Below are positions 1-8,677 of a stretch of 64,000 bases of DNA, in pieces. Every line of letters begins with the position of its first letter. Position 1 is the stretch's first letter. The notes beneath the pieces were generated by a model. It did no database searches and was not told the origin of the DNA. It was given only the letters and a program-made list of their open reading frames with translations. The stretch is from Rhizobium sp. NRK18 (GTDB lineage: Bacteria > Pseudomonadota > Alphaproteobacteria > Rhizobiales > Rhizobiaceae). The DNA is taken from contig NZ_JANFMV010000001.1 in NCBI RefSeq assembly GCF_024385575.1, positions 868,001-932,000 of the forward strand, written 5' to 3'. The translations under genes and the position numbers were made by a program.

Positions 1-88
1 TCTGTATTGTTATTGTGGCCGGACATACCTGAAAGGGGGGTGACTGATACGGGCCTGCGCAACGGTATTTCTTTCCCTGATTGCTCTT

Positions 89-1189
89 TTGTCGATTTTA
101 GTGCATCAGAAGAAAAGAAAGGGTTTCGGGGCGTGGTTTATATTGAAGAATATTGAATATCCTTACAAGTCGGCTATCTCCGCGGTGGCGGAGCATAGTT
201 ATAACTGGTTTGACATCTTGTGGGCAAGGTTTGAGACGTTCAAAGTACTTCGCCGGGAACGCCGCAGAACCAAACTCATCGATATCCGCTGTCTGCGCAA
301 CAGCGGTCCAACCGTACTGGAACCCGACGATGTCGGGTTGATTATGGTCGTGCGAAATGAAGCCAAGTTGCTTCCCTCCCTGCTGGCTCATTATCGCAGA
401 TTGGGGGTCTCTCGCTTCGTTTGTCTGGATGACCAATCAGATGACGGGACGAGAGAACTTCTACTTTCGCAGGCTGACGTGGATGTGTGGGAGTCTTCCG
501 TTCGCTTCAAGGAGGCGAGGCGTGGGCAGTATTGGCGGGAAATGCTGTTCGGGATCTACGGTGCCGACCGTTGGTACCTTAGCATCGATTCTGACGAATT
601 CCTTGTTTATGAGAACTGGGAAAGCGTTTCCATTCGTGACGTGATCCGCAAATTGGACGATGCAGGCGAAACGCGGCTTGCGGCACCCATGCTTGATCTT
701 TATCCGATCGCCGACCCGGCTTCGATGGGCGCGATTGAGTTGGCGGCCTTGATGCCCTGGCAGATCGCCGATCACTTCGACTGCAGTGGATACAGGCTGC
801 GCCGGACTAAGCGCGGGGTCAGCCTGACGGGAGGCTCACGTGCGAGAAAATTCGGCACTGGCGCGGAGATGATGAAATTTCCCCTTCTTTACTGGGACGG
901 CTCTGGGCATCTCGGCGGGAGTATTCACAGGCCTTTGCCCTATGAGAGAAATTTCGGCCCCATAAGGGGCATTCTCCTCCACTTCAAATTTCTGCCGAAC
1001 TACAGGGAGAAGTTCGCCGAGGCCATCGCCGACAAACAACATTTCAACGACCAGGTGGAGTATCGCGGAATGATGTCCGTGATTGAAAGGGAAGGCTATC
1101 TGGACCTGGCATCCGATCGCACAATCAAGTTCGAGAATGTGGAGCAATTGATAGAGCTTGGATTCCTCCTCCCTATCGATCTCTCCTGA
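89..1189 (+). CDS. Glycosyltransferase family 2 (PF13704-like) protein
   Basis: Probable glycosyltransferase of the GT2_4 type, likely acting on a surface polysaccharide. The 366-aa reading has an NE pair at 90-91 after a hydrophobic strand, an acidic DDQSDDG stretch at 114-120 and a DSDE motif at 167-170 that fits the nucleotide-sugar/metal site. No membrane segment is obvious. There is no ATG near the N-terminus: TTG at 89 or GTG at 101 are the only early starts and neither has a clear Shine-Dalgarno, so the 5' end is uncertain. A purine-rich run at 31-40 sits too far upstream. Base composition is visibly poorer in G+C than the genes after 1500, suggesting transfer. Acceptor and donor cannot be told. 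Confidence 0.7.
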   Translation: MSILVHQKKRKGFGAWFILKNIEYPYKSAISAVAEHSYNWFDILWARFETFKVLRRERRRTKLIDIRCLRNSGPTVLEPDDVGLIMVVRNEAKLLPSLLAHYRRLGVSRFVCLDDQSDDGTRELLLSQADVDVWESSVRFKEARRGQYWREMLFGIYGADRWYLSIDSDEFLVYENWESVSIRDVIRKLDDAGETRLAAPMLDLYPIADPASMGAIELAALMPWQIADHFDCSGYRLRRTKRGVSLTGGSRARKFGTGAEMMKFPLLYWDGSGHLGGSIHRPLPYERNFGPIRGILLHFKFLPNYREKFAEAIADKQHFNDQVEYRGMMSVIEREGYLDLASDRTIKFENVEQLIELGFLLPIDLS

Positions 1190-1349
1190 GGCATCATCGG
1201 GACGAATGCTTCGAAACACTCGGCGCAAAACAGCTCACTTGCCTTTGTGACCTGTGTGTCGCTTGCCTGAGATCCGCAATAATGGATTTTTATGCTTCCT
1301 GCCGCACAATCGGAAACCTGATAGAGCGGCTGTGACTTCAGCGATCAAG

Positions 1350-1426
1350 TGGTGATCCCGACGCGATTCGAACGCGTGACCCTCAGATTAGGAATCTGAT
1401 GCTCTATCCTGCTGAGCTACGGGACC
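1350..1426 (-). tRNA. tRNA-Arg (anticodon CCT)
   Basis: A full cloverleaf reads on the minus strand: 7-bp acceptor stem GGTCCCG/CGGGATC with one G-U pair, D arm with AGCTCAGCAGGATAGAGC, anticodon stem TCAGA/TCTGA closing the loop TTCCTAA (anticodon CCT, codon AGG), T loop TTCGAAT, discriminator A and an encoded CCA at 1350-1352. The 3' end faces the lower-GC glycosyltransferase gene. Confidence 0.97.
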
Positions 1427-1461
1427 ACTTGGCTTCATCCATACAAAAGCGGAGCCCGCAA

Positions 1462-1495
1462 GCCAAGTCCGAAAACGGACTAAATCGGACTTGGC
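1462..1495. repeat. 11-bp perfect inverted repeat, possible terminator
   Basis: GCCAAGTCCGA at 1462-1472 is exactly inverted at 1485-1495 around a 12-base loop; a smaller hairpin (GTCCG-AAAA-CGGAC) is nested at 1467-1480. It lies just past the stop of the amidohydrolase gene and upstream of tRNA-Arg, both on the minus strand. No clear U-tract follows, so a terminator role is only a guess. Confidence 0.5.
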
Positions 1496-1520
1496 AACAG
1501 GCCGCTTTGGGTGCCGTCCG

Positions 1521-2684
1521 TCAGTCGGTCAGGCGCTGTTCCGTCAGACGGACCCAGTAGGAGATGCCGAAGGGGATCGCCTCGTCGTTGAAGTCGTAGG
1601 CGGGGTTGTGCAGGTTCGGCGTCTGGCCGTTGCCGATCATGATGAAGGCGCCGGGGCGGGCGTTCAGCATGAAGGAGAAATCCTCGCCGGCCATGGAGGG
1701 CGCGTAGTTCCTCTCGACGTTTGCCTCGCCGGCCACTTCGCTGGCGACATTTGCGGCGTGGTCCGTCTCCGCGTCATGGTTGACGGTGACGGGATAGTTG
1801 CGCTGGTAATCGACCTCGGCGCTGCCGCCATGGGCTGCGGCGATGCCTTCGGCGATCGCCTTGATCTTCGCTTCCGCAAGCGACCGGTTCGCCTCCGAGA
1901 GGGTGCGGACCGTACCGTTGAGGATTGCTTCATTCGGAATGACGTTGAAGGCGAAGCCGGCGTTGAAGCGAGTGACCGACACGACGATGGAGCTCAACGG
2001 ATCGGTGTTGCGCGCGGCAATCTGCTGCAGACCGGAGACCACCTGAGCGCCGATGGTGATCGGATCGATAGCCTTGTGCGGCTCCGCGGCGTGACCGCCG
2101 AGGCCCTTCACCGTGATCGTGAACTGGTCGGTCGCCGCCATGATTGGACCCTTGCATATCGCGAACTGGCCGACGGGAATGCCCGGCATGTTATGCATGC
2201 CGTAGACTTCCTCGATGCCGAAACGCTCCATCATGCCGTCCTGGACCATCAGGTTGCCGCCGCCGCCGCCTTCTTCCGCCGGCTGGAAGATGACCGCGAC
2301 ATTGCCGTTGAAGTTGCGGGTCTCTGCGAGATACTTCGCGGCGCCGAGCAACATGGCCGTATGGCCGTCATGGCCGCAGGCGTGCATCTTGCCCTGCACC
2401 TTCGAGGACCAGGGCTTGCCGGACACTTCGTCGAGCGGCAGGGCATCCATGTCGGCGCGCAGGCCGATCGTCCGTCCCGACGTGCCCCTGCCGTGGATGA
2501 GGCCGACGACGCCGGTCCGGCCAATGCCCTGAACGACTTCGTCAACGCCGAATGCGGTCAGCTTCTCAGCGACGAATGCGGCAGTGTCATCGACGTCGAA
2601 CATCAGCTCGGGCTGCGTATGCAGATGGCGGCGCCACTCGGTGACCTCGCGTTGAAGATCGGCAACCCTGTTGAGTATCGGCAT
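1521..2684 (-). CDS. M20-family amidohydrolase (hippurate hydrolase / N-acyl amino acid amidohydrolase type)
   Basis: Metal-dependent amidohydrolase of peptidase family M20D, cytoplasmic, cleaving an N-acyl or N-aroyl amino acid. In the 387-aa protein I see RHLH (19-22), RADMDALP (77-84), HACGHDGH (101-108) with the metal-binding His/Asp, and QPAEEG (134-139) with the catalytic Glu pair. Length matches the family. The reading frame is open to an upstream ATG at 2774, but the ATG at 2684 has a good GGAG Shine-Dalgarno and starts where the family starts. It is divergent from the carboxypeptidase gene. The exact substrate (hippurate, N-acetyl amino acid, IAA conjugate) cannot be read. Confidence 0.88.
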   Translation of the reverse strand: MPILNRVADLQREVTEWRRHLHTQPELMFDVDDTAAFVAEKLTAFGVDEVVQGIGRTGVVGLIHGRGTSGRTIGLRADMDALPLDEVSGKPWSSKVQGKMHACGHDGHTAMLLGAAKYLAETRNFNGNVAVIFQPAEEGGGGGNLMVQDGMMERFGIEEVYGMHNMPGIPVGQFAICKGPIMAATDQFTITVKGLGGHAAEPHKAIDPITIGAQVVSGLQQIAARNTDPLSSIVVSVTRFNAGFAFNVIPNEAILNGTVRTLSEANRSLAEAKIKAIAEGIAAAHGGSAEVDYQRNYPVTVNHDAETDHAANVASEVAGEANVERNYAPSMAGEDFSFMLNARPGAFIMIGNGQTPNLHNPAYDFNDEAIPFGISYWVRLTEQRLTD

Positions 2685-2858
2685 TGTCTGGACTCCGGCA
2701 AATCGACGAGTAAACGCTTTTGTTATCAGGCGGGCCGCCCCCCGGCAATTGACCTTTGGGGCCGTCTTTGCCATTCATATGGGCCTCGTGCCGGGCCGTT
2801 TGAACCGCCCCGCAATGGAAAAAATCGCGCTATCAAGCTCAATAGTCCGGGAGGAACC

Positions 2859-3935
2859 GTGTCCTCATACAATCGCATGCAAACGGCAATCCGGTATTTC
2901 GTCGGTGGCCTCGTCGCCACTGTCATGGCTCTGGCGGCGGGGGCCGCATGGGCCAATCCGTCGATCCTGGTCGACGCCTATACCGGCCGCGTGATCGAGC
3001 ATAAGGACGCGTTCCAGAAGTGGTATCCGGCATCTCTGACCAAGCTGATGACGGCCTATGTCACTTTCGACGCGCTGAAGGCCGGCGAACTGACCCTCAA
3101 CAGCGAAGTGGTGATGAGCCAGCATTCGGCCTCGCAGCCGCCGAGCAAGATGTATTTCAAGCCCGGCCAAAGACTGACGCTCGACAGCGCGCTGAAGATC
3201 ATGCTGGTGAAATCGGCCAACGATATCGCCGTGGCGGTTGCCGAGACCGTCGGCGGCAGCGAGCCCGCATTCGTCAACCGGATGAATGCCGAAGCGGCCA
3301 AGCTTGGCATGACCTCGACCCACTTCATCAATGCCAACGGCCTGCCGGGCGATGGCCAGTACACGACCGCGCGCGATCTCGCGCTGTTGACCCTCGCGCT
3401 GAAGCGGAACTTCCCGCAATATGCCGGCTACTTCAAGATCGAGGGCATCAATACCGGCAAGCGCACCTATGGCAATTTCAATGCCCTGATCGGCCGCTTC
3501 AAGGGCGCCGATGGGATGAAGACCGGCTATATCTGTGCCTCGGGCTACAATCAGGTGTCGTCGGCGACACGCGACGGCCGTTCGGTGATTTCCGTCGTCC
3601 TCGGCACGGAAAGTCTGGCGGCAAGGGCCGAGCGCTCGGCAGACATGCTGACGGCCGGCCTCAGTGCGCCGTCTGGCGCCGGAGTGCCGCTGATGTCGAT
3701 GGCGCCGGATGTCCCTGCGACCAATCCGGTTGCCGATATCTCGCAGCAGATGTGCGATCCGAAGGCGCGGCGCGCCGCATCCGAGACGAGCGACGGCGAC
3801 AGCGATAGCAAGTCGCCCTATCTTCTTCCCATGGATCATCAGCCGAACTACGTCTTTGCCGGGCTCCTGCCCGGCGGGGACCCGGCGCCGAAAATTGCCA
3901 ATGTTCCGGTGCCGATCCCGCGACCGGCCCTCTAG
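2859..3935 (+). CDS. D-alanyl-D-alanine carboxypeptidase (penicillin-binding protein, S11 family)
   Basis: Trims the terminal D-Ala from peptidoglycan stem peptides in the periplasm. The 358-aa product begins with a signal peptide (hydrophobic core about 12-30, cleavage near AWA-NP) followed by the S11 triad: SLTK (59-62, nucleophile Ser59), SAN (119-121) and KTG (221-223). A GTG start at 2859 is chosen because GGGAGGA lies 5 bases upstream; ATG at 2877 is an alternative. The frame stays open far upstream to about 1491, but that part is the antisense of the amidohydrolase gene. The C-terminal quarter is less conserved and Pro-rich, without a clear amphipathic anchor. Confidence 0.9.
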   Translation: MSSYNRMQTAIRYFVGGLVATVMALAAGAAWANPSILVDAYTGRVIEHKDAFQKWYPASLTKLMTAYVTFDALKAGELTLNSEVVMSQHSASQPPSKMYFKPGQRLTLDSALKIMLVKSANDIAVAVAETVGGSEPAFVNRMNAEAAKLGMTSTHFINANGLPGDGQYTTARDLALLTLALKRNFPQYAGYFKIEGINTGKRTYGNFNALIGRFKGADGMKTGYICASGYNQVSSATRDGRSVISVVLGTESLAARAERSADMLTAGLSAPSGAGVPLMSMAPDVPATNPVADISQQMCDPKARRAASETSDGDSDSKSPYLLPMDHQPNYVFAGLLPGGDPAPKIANVPVPIPRPAL

Positions 3936-3952
3936 ACTGACGGAATAGCACC

Positions 3953-5080
3953 ATGCCCCTGACCATACCGGTCTCCATCGTCACCGGCTTCCTCGGTGCC
4001 GGCAAGTCGACCCTGCTCAACCGGATCCTCAAGGATCCGGCAATGAAGGACACGGCAGTGATTATCAACGAGTTCGGCGAGGTCGGTATCGACCACATGC
4101 TTGTCGAGACGTCGGACGATTCCGTCATCGAGCTCGCCAATGGCTGCCTGTGCTGCACGATCCGGGGGGAGCTTGTGGATACGCTCGCCATGCTGGTCGA
4201 GGGTGTGCAGACCGGCCGCATCGCGACGCTGAAGCGGGTGGTGATCGAGACGACCGGGCTTGCCGATCCGGCGCCGGTGATGCAGGCCGTCATCGGCAAT
4301 CCGGTGATTGCGCAAAATTTCGTGCTCGACGGTGTCGTCACGCTCGTCGATGCGGTCAACGGACTGTCGACGCTCGATCGGCATTCCGAAGCGCTGCGAC
4401 AGGCGGCGGTCGCCGATCAGATCGTGCTCTCCAAGATGACGCTGGCCAGCGCCGATCAGGTCGCTGCCCTCAAGACCAGGCTACAGGCCATCAACCCGCG
4501 GGCGACCATGGTCGACGGAGACAGCGCCGACGCTGCCCGCGCCGCGATCCTAGCGAACGGGCTCTACGATCCTGACACCAAGATCCCGGATGTCGGGCAG
4601 TGGCTGCAGGCCGACGCCGACCATGACCACGATGACCACCATCACCACGGGCATCACGGACACCACCACCATCATGAGCATCACCATGACGTCACCCGCC
4701 ATGGCGATACGATCCGCTCCTTCTCGATCGTCCACGACGAGCCGATCGATCCGATGGCGCTGGAGATGTTCGTCGATCTCCTGCGGTCGGCTCACGGTCC
4801 GAAGCTCTTGCGCATGAAGGCGATCGTGCATCTCAAGGACAATCCGGATCGACCGCTGGTGCTGCACGGCGTTCAGGAAATCTTCCACACGCCCGTACGT
4901 ATGAAGGCCTGGCCGGAAGGCGCCGAGCGCAAGACACGCATGGTCATGATCACCGACGGGCTGGAGGAGGCGTTCGTGCGCGAACTCTTCGATGCCTTTA
5001 CCGGCCGGCCGCAGATCGACCGGGCCGATCGCCAGGGGCTGGAAAACAATCCGCTGGCCGTGCCGGGCATGAAGTTCTGA
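3953..5080 (+). CDS. CobW/COG0523-family GTP-binding protein with His-rich metal-binding loop
   Basis: G3E-family P-loop GTPase, probably a metallochaperone or metal-homeostasis factor. The 375-aa protein shows the P-loop GFLGAGKS (12-19), CLCC motif (65-68, metal-binding CxCC), a TTGLADP switch (100-106), a His/Asp-rich loop at 222-249 with about 17 His, and a CobW C-terminal domain. Oddly the expected guanine-specificity motif [NS]KxD reads SKMT (160-163), so the Asp is Thr. The gene is 17 bp after the carboxypeptidase gene and may be co-transcribed. The His-rich loop favours Zn (or Co/Ni) over a direct role in cobalamin synthesis, which the family name suggests. Confidence 0.88.
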   Translation: MPLTIPVSIVTGFLGAGKSTLLNRILKDPAMKDTAVIINEFGEVGIDHMLVETSDDSVIELANGCLCCTIRGELVDTLAMLVEGVQTGRIATLKRVVIETTGLADPAPVMQAVIGNPVIAQNFVLDGVVTLVDAVNGLSTLDRHSEALRQAAVADQIVLSKMTLASADQVAALKTRLQAINPRATMVDGDSADAARAAILANGLYDPDTKIPDVGQWLQADADHDHDDHHHHGHHGHHHHHEHHHDVTRHGDTIRSFSIVHDEPIDPMALEMFVDLLRSAHGPKLLRMKAIVHLKDNPDRPLVLHGVQEIFHTPVRMKAWPEGAERKTRMVMITDGLEEAFVRELFDAFTGRPQIDRADRQGLENNPLAVPGMKF

Positions 5081-5086
5081 CCTTGG

Positions 5087-5323
5087 TCAGCCCTTCCTGA
5101 TACGGAAGCGATGTCCGCCATCCGCCTTTTCGGAGGCAACCAGCTCGTGGCCGTCCTCGTTGCAGAAATGCGGGATATCGATGACGGCGAGCGGATCGGT
5201 GGTTTCAATCGTCAGTTCCTCGCCGGATGCCATTTCGCCAAGCCGCCGGCGCGTCTTCAGGACGGGCAGGGGACATTTCAGCCCCCTGAGATCGTAGACC
5301 GTTTCGGGCGTGTCGCCGCTCAC
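5087..5323 (-). CDS. TusA/SirA-family sulfurtransferase-like protein
   Basis: 78-aa protein of the TusA (SirA/YedF) fold. The CPxP motif (Cys17-Pro-Leu-Pro) near the N-terminus is the persulfide-carrying site in TusA; the rest follows the small two-layer fold. In E. coli TusA relays sulfur for tRNA thiolation and molybdenum cofactor, but the many TusA paralogues differ in partners, so the role here is open. Its ATG overlaps the stop of the upstream L,D-transpeptidase gene by 4 bp (ATGA), so the two are translationally coupled, an unexpected pairing. Confidence 0.88.
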   Translation of the reverse strand: MSGDTPETVYDLRGLKCPLPVLKTRRRLGEMASGEELTIETTDPLAVIDIPHFCNEDGHELVASEKADGGHRFRIRKG

Positions 5324-6513
5324 TTCGTGAACCAGCGTTTCCAGAACGGCTTCTTGCCGTCCGCATCCGCGACGTCTGAGGGCGCGGGCGCGGTCGTCTG
5401 TGCCTCGGGCGCTGCCGCCTGCGCTTGCGGCGGTGGAAGCTGGGGAACCGGAACCGAGGTCGTTGCTTTCAGGGCCGCCGTTGCCTCATCGGCCTGTTCC
5501 TGCGCTTCCTGCTTGGCTTCCAGGTCTTCGACCTTCATCAGCTTGCCAGCCTTCAAGGCCGAGCCGGTGGGCGCATAGGCGAGATCGCGGCCCTTGCGTT
5601 GCTCCGCAACCAGGGCCTTGCGCTCGGCTTCGGTCGGATCATACCAGACGAGGCCGTCATATTTGCGCAGCGCCTTGGCATAGGCGACGTCGTAGGTCTT
5701 GTTGTAGTCGGCGAGGGCAGCCGAGAGCGCCGGCGGCGTGCTCATCGGCGGGCAGGCGCCCGTCGAGCTGAACGACGACCCTTCGGCGGGTTGCTGGTTG
5801 AAGACGTATTTCTTCTCGCAGACATTGACCTCCGGCGGGCGCTTGGTGACCTCGAACTGGTCGTAGCCGACCTTCAGCATGTTCCAGAAGCCGATATACG
5901 GGCTCATGCGATGGCGGGCCATGTTGTCCGGCGTCATGCGGAAGGGGAAGGCCTGAAGCTGGATCGAAGTCTGGCCGCCGGCGAAAGCGTCGCGGGCAAA
6001 GCCGAAGATTTCGAGGATCTGCGCATCCGTCATCGAGTAGCAGCCGGACGACGAGCAGGCGCCGTGGATCATCAGGTTGCTGCCGCTGCGGGCATTTGCC
6101 CGATCATAGGTATTCGGATAGCCGGTGTTGATCGCTAGGAAATACTTGGAATAGGGGTTCAGATTGGCGCGTGTCAGGGGATAGAAGCCTTCGGGCGCCT
6201 GACGGTCGCCTTCCTTGACCTTCGGACCCAGGCGTCCCGACCAGGCGCAGATGGAATATTCGGCGATCTTGTCGAAGCGATTGTTGGTCTTCGCCTTCCA
6301 GATTTCCAGCACACCTTCTTCCTTGAAGATGCGGATCATGATCGGCGAATTCTTGGGCATATCCTTCGCCGCCATGCGGTTGAGGATTTCCTTCGGCAGC
6401 GGATGATCGACCTTGTCCTTGATGCCCGAGACATCGAGGACATCCGAGGAATTGTTGCAGCCGGCAAGAAAGGCTGCCATCAGCATTACGGCAATGAATT
6501 GCCTGTTGGCCAT
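5320..6513 (-). CDS. L,D-transpeptidase family lipoprotein (YafK/DpaA-like)
   Basis: YkuD-fold murein transpeptidase or amidase acting in the periplasm. The 397-aa protein has an N-terminal lipoprotein signal (LAGC, Cys19) and the catalytic region with His150 and Cys158 in HGACSSSGCYSM, which matches the HxnS(H/S)GC(h)R/S pattern of YafK/DpaA proteins rather than classic ErfK. The C-terminal third is Ala/Gln/Pro-rich and probably flexible. ATG 6513 is chosen because it puts the lipobox at the right place; the frame stays open to an ATG at 6597 that would bury the signal. YafK/DpaA removes Braun lipoprotein from peptidoglycan in E. coli; rhizobia lack Lpp but link other outer-membrane proteins. 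Confidence 0.82.
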   Translation of the reverse strand: MANRQFIAVMLMAAFLAGCNNSSDVLDVSGIKDKVDHPLPKEILNRMAAKDMPKNSPIMIRIFKEEGVLEIWKAKTNNRFDKIAEYSICAWSGRLGPKVKEGDRQAPEGFYPLTRANLNPYSKYFLAINTGYPNTYDRANARSGSNLMIHGACSSSGCYSMTDAQILEIFGFARDAFAGGQTSIQLQAFPFRMTPDNMARHRMSPYIGFWNMLKVGYDQFEVTKRPPEVNVCEKKYVFNQQPAEGSSFSSTGACPPMSTPPALSAALADYNKTYDVAYAKALRKYDGLVWYDPTEAERKALVAEQRKGRDLAYAPTGSALKAGKLMKVEDLEAKQEAQEQADEATAALKATTSVPVPQLPPPQAQAAAPEAQTTAPAPSDVADADGKKPFWKRWFTK

Positions 6514-6656
6514 AATCGGTCGCTCACAGAATGTGTTTCGGCAGATCCCTGTCGCTGCCGGTTTTGTGCCCCGGATATTATCCGACTTATGCTTCACAAA
6601 ACCTTACCAATATCGCTGCCTGCCGGCACGATTGACGGTAAGATTGTGTCGATATC

Positions 6657-6690
6657 ATGAATTATGGCGGCTATTATTGCCATAATTCAT
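6657..6690. repeat. 12-bp perfect inverted repeat downstream of accA
   Basis: ATGAATTATGGC (6657-6668) is exactly inverted as GCCATAATTCAT (6679-6690) around a 10-base loop. It begins 15 bases past the accA stop (accA is read leftward) and upstream of the transpeptidase gene. The stem is AT-rich and lacks a U-tract, so it could be an operator or an atypical terminator. Confidence 0.6.
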
Positions 6691-6704
6691 CTACGCATCA
6701 CAGC

Positions 6705-7658
6705 TTAGAGATTGCGGCCGATGGCCAGGTATTTCTGGCGCCGGTCGTTGCGCACCTGCTCGGGCGACAGGGCGGAAAGCTCCTGCAGCGCTGCGGCAAT
6801 CGTATCGCCAGCGGAGGCGATGACCGTTTCGGCGTGGCGATGGGCGCCGCCGATCGGTTCCGGGATGATGCCGTCAATGATGCCGAGCGACTTCAGGTCA
6901 TCCGCCGTGATCTTCATGTTGGTTGCAGCTTCCCGGGCGCGGGTCGAATCGCGCCACAGGATGGATGCCGCGCCTTCCGGCGAGATCACCGAGTAGATGG
7001 CGTGCTGGAGCATGTAGACGCGGTTGCCGGTGGCGATCGCGATCGCGCCGCCGGAGCCACCTTCGCCGAGGACGACGGAGACGATCGGCACCTTGACGTT
7101 CAGGCACATTTCCGTCGAGCGGGCGATCGCTTCCGCCTGGCCGCGTTCTTCGGCGCCGACGCCGGGATAGGCACCGGCCGTGTCGATCATGGTGATCAGC
7201 GGCAGATTGAAGCGGTCAGCCAGTTCCATGATGCGGATCGCCTTGCGGTAGCCTTCCGGACGGGGGCTGCCGAAATTGTGCTTCAGGCGCGACTTGGTGT
7301 CGCTGCCCTTTTCCTGGCCGAGAATGGCGACCGGCTGGCCGCGGAAGCGTCCGAGGCCGGCCTGGATGGCGGCGTCTTCCGCAAACTTGCGGTCGCCGGC
7401 GAGCGGCGTGAAGTCTTCGAACAGCGCTGCGGCGTAGTCGACGAAGTGGGGACGCTGCGGGTGGCGGGCGACCTGCGTCTTCTGCCAGGCGGTGAGATTG
7501 GTGTAGATCTCGGACATCGCCTCCTGCACGCGAACCTCGAGGCGGCCGATCTCGTCGCTCGTGTCGATGCTTTCGTCTTCTTCTGCCAGCTTCTTCAGTT
7601 CGAAAATCTTGCCTTCCAGATCGGAAATCGGCTTTTCGAAATCGAGATAATTGTGCAT
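6705..7658 (-). CDS. accA: Acetyl-CoA carboxylase carboxyltransferase subunit alpha
   Basis: Alpha half of the carboxyltransferase that moves CO2 from biotin to acetyl-CoA, giving malonyl-CoA for fatty acid synthesis; pairs with AccD. The 317-aa protein has the normal length and the characteristic opening [10 protein letters not shown], a central [12 protein letters not shown] and the [11 protein letters not shown] oxyanion region. ATG 7658 is the family start; an ATG 21 bases upstream adds an unconserved heptapeptide. It lies downstream of xerD on the same strand with 65 bp between, as in other rhizobia. Confidence 0.97.
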   Translation of the reverse strand: MHNYLDFEKPISDLEGKIFELKKLAEEDESIDTSDEIGRLEVRVQEAMSEIYTNLTAWQKTQVARHPQRPHFVDYAAALFEDFTPLAGDRKFAEDAAIQAGLGRFRGQPVAILGQEKGSDTKSRLKHNFGSPRPEGYRKAIRIMELADRFNLPLITMIDTAGAYPGVGAEERGQAEAIARSTEMCLNVKVPIVSVVLGEGGSGGAIAIATGNRVYMLQHAIYSVISPEGAASILWRDSTRAREAATNMKITADDLKSLGIIDGIIPEPIGGAHRHAETVIASAGDTIAAALQELSALSPEQVRNDRRQKYLAIGRNL

Positions 7659-7723
7659 CAGTCGGGTCCGGTTTCTCAATGTCCGTGCCGTTCGGCCGGT
7701 ATGGGCCGAGCTTTCTGACGGTC

Positions 7724-8677
7724 CTAATCTAGATTTTTCACCCGTTTGGCAAGGGGGTGATGTGTTTCCACAAGGTCGCGCAGCCTTTCCTCCAGTACGT
7801 GAGTATATATCTGCGTGGTGGAAATGTCCGAATGTCCGAGCAATTCCTGCACGACGCGCAGGTCCGCGCCGTTCTGCAGCAGATGGCTGGCAAAGGCATG
7901 GCGCAGAACGTGTGGCGATAGCGCGGAGGGCGGCAGGCCGGCGCGGATGGCGAGGTCCTTCAGGTCACGGGCAAACACCTGGCGCGGCAGGTAGCCGGCC
8001 TTTCCCGAAGACGGGAACAGCCATTCGGAATCGTCCTCGCGGCCTACCGCAGCGGCCTCCTGCCTGCGGGCTGAGGCATAGGCGCGCAACGCCCTGATCG
8101 CCGCCTGCGACAGCGGAACGACGCGTTCCTTGTTGCCCTTGCCGCGGATCATCAGGAAGCGGCCTTCGTGATCCAGTACCTTAGCCGGCAGTGACACGAG
8201 TTCGGTCACGCGCATGCCGGTCGCATAAAGAAGCTCGAGCAGGGCCAGCAGACGGCGACGCTGCAATTGTCCGGGCCCTTCGGTCTCCGCCTCTTCGGTC
8301 GCTTGGTCGATCAGGCGCGTGACATCGTCGACGCTCAGGATTTTCGGCAGGGAGAGGTTCTTCTTCGGCGCGTCGAGAATGCCCGTCGGATCGTCGTCGC
8401 GCAGACCCTCGGCATAGAGGAACTTGTAGAACTGGCGCAGACAGGAGAGGTGGCGCGCCTGGGTGCTCGGCTGGAAGCCGGCCGCCGAGAGCGATGCCAG
8501 ATAGGCGGACAGATCCTCCGTCGTCGCCTCGGCGATGCGCGCGCCGCGCGCTTTCAGGAAAGCATGCAGACTGTCGAGATCGCGCTGATAGGAGGCGAGC
8601 GTATTGACCGCCGCGCCGCGTTCGGCGCTCATCATCTCGAGGAAGGATTCCATATGGGCGCGGCCGAGATCCCTCAT
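7724..8677 (-). CDS. xerD: Site-specific tyrosine recombinase XerD
   Basis: Resolves chromosome dimers at dif together with XerC. The 317-aa protein has an N-terminal SAM-like core-binding domain (about 1-100) and a catalytic domain with the tyrosine recombinase residues: Arg156 (GMRVTEL), Lys180, His256-x-x-Arg259, His282 and nucleophile Tyr291. The core-gene location between a shikimate operon and accA and the XerD-type length argue against a phage integrase. Its ATG overlaps the stop of the small upstream membrane-protein gene by 4 bp. Confidence 0.94.
   Translation of the reverse strand: MRDLGRAHMESFLEMMSAERGAAVNTLASYQRDLDSLHAFLKARGARIAEATTEDLSAYLASLSAAGFQPSTQARHLSCLRQFYKFLYAEGLRDDDPTGILDAPKKNLSLPKILSVDDVTRLIDQATEEAETEGPGQLQRRRLLALLELLYATGMRVTELVSLPAKVLDHEGRFLMIRGKGNKERVVPLSQAAIRALRAYASARRQEAAAVGREDDSEWLFPSSGKAGYLPRQVFARDLKDLAIRAGLPPSALSPHVLRHAFASHLLQNGADLRVVQELLGHSDISTTQIYTHVLEERLRDLVETHHPLAKRVKNLD

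Noticed and set aside
1491..2858. Continuous open frame upstream of the D,D-carboxypeptidase start, giving an 814-aa product
   Set aside because: It is the antisense of the M20 amidohydrolase gene; the predicted protein upstream of 2859 shows no family features, and the GTG at 2859 has a strong ribosome site and begins a signal peptide.
3953..5080. Assignment of the His-rich GTPase as a cobalamin-pathway CobW
   Set aside because: cobST are 9 kb away in a separate unit and the His-rich loop points to metal homeostasis; the family name alone does not show a B12 role.
7724..8677. Phage or island integrase
   Set aside because: Core-gene neighbours, XerD length and full XerD-type motifs fit the housekeeping recombinase.
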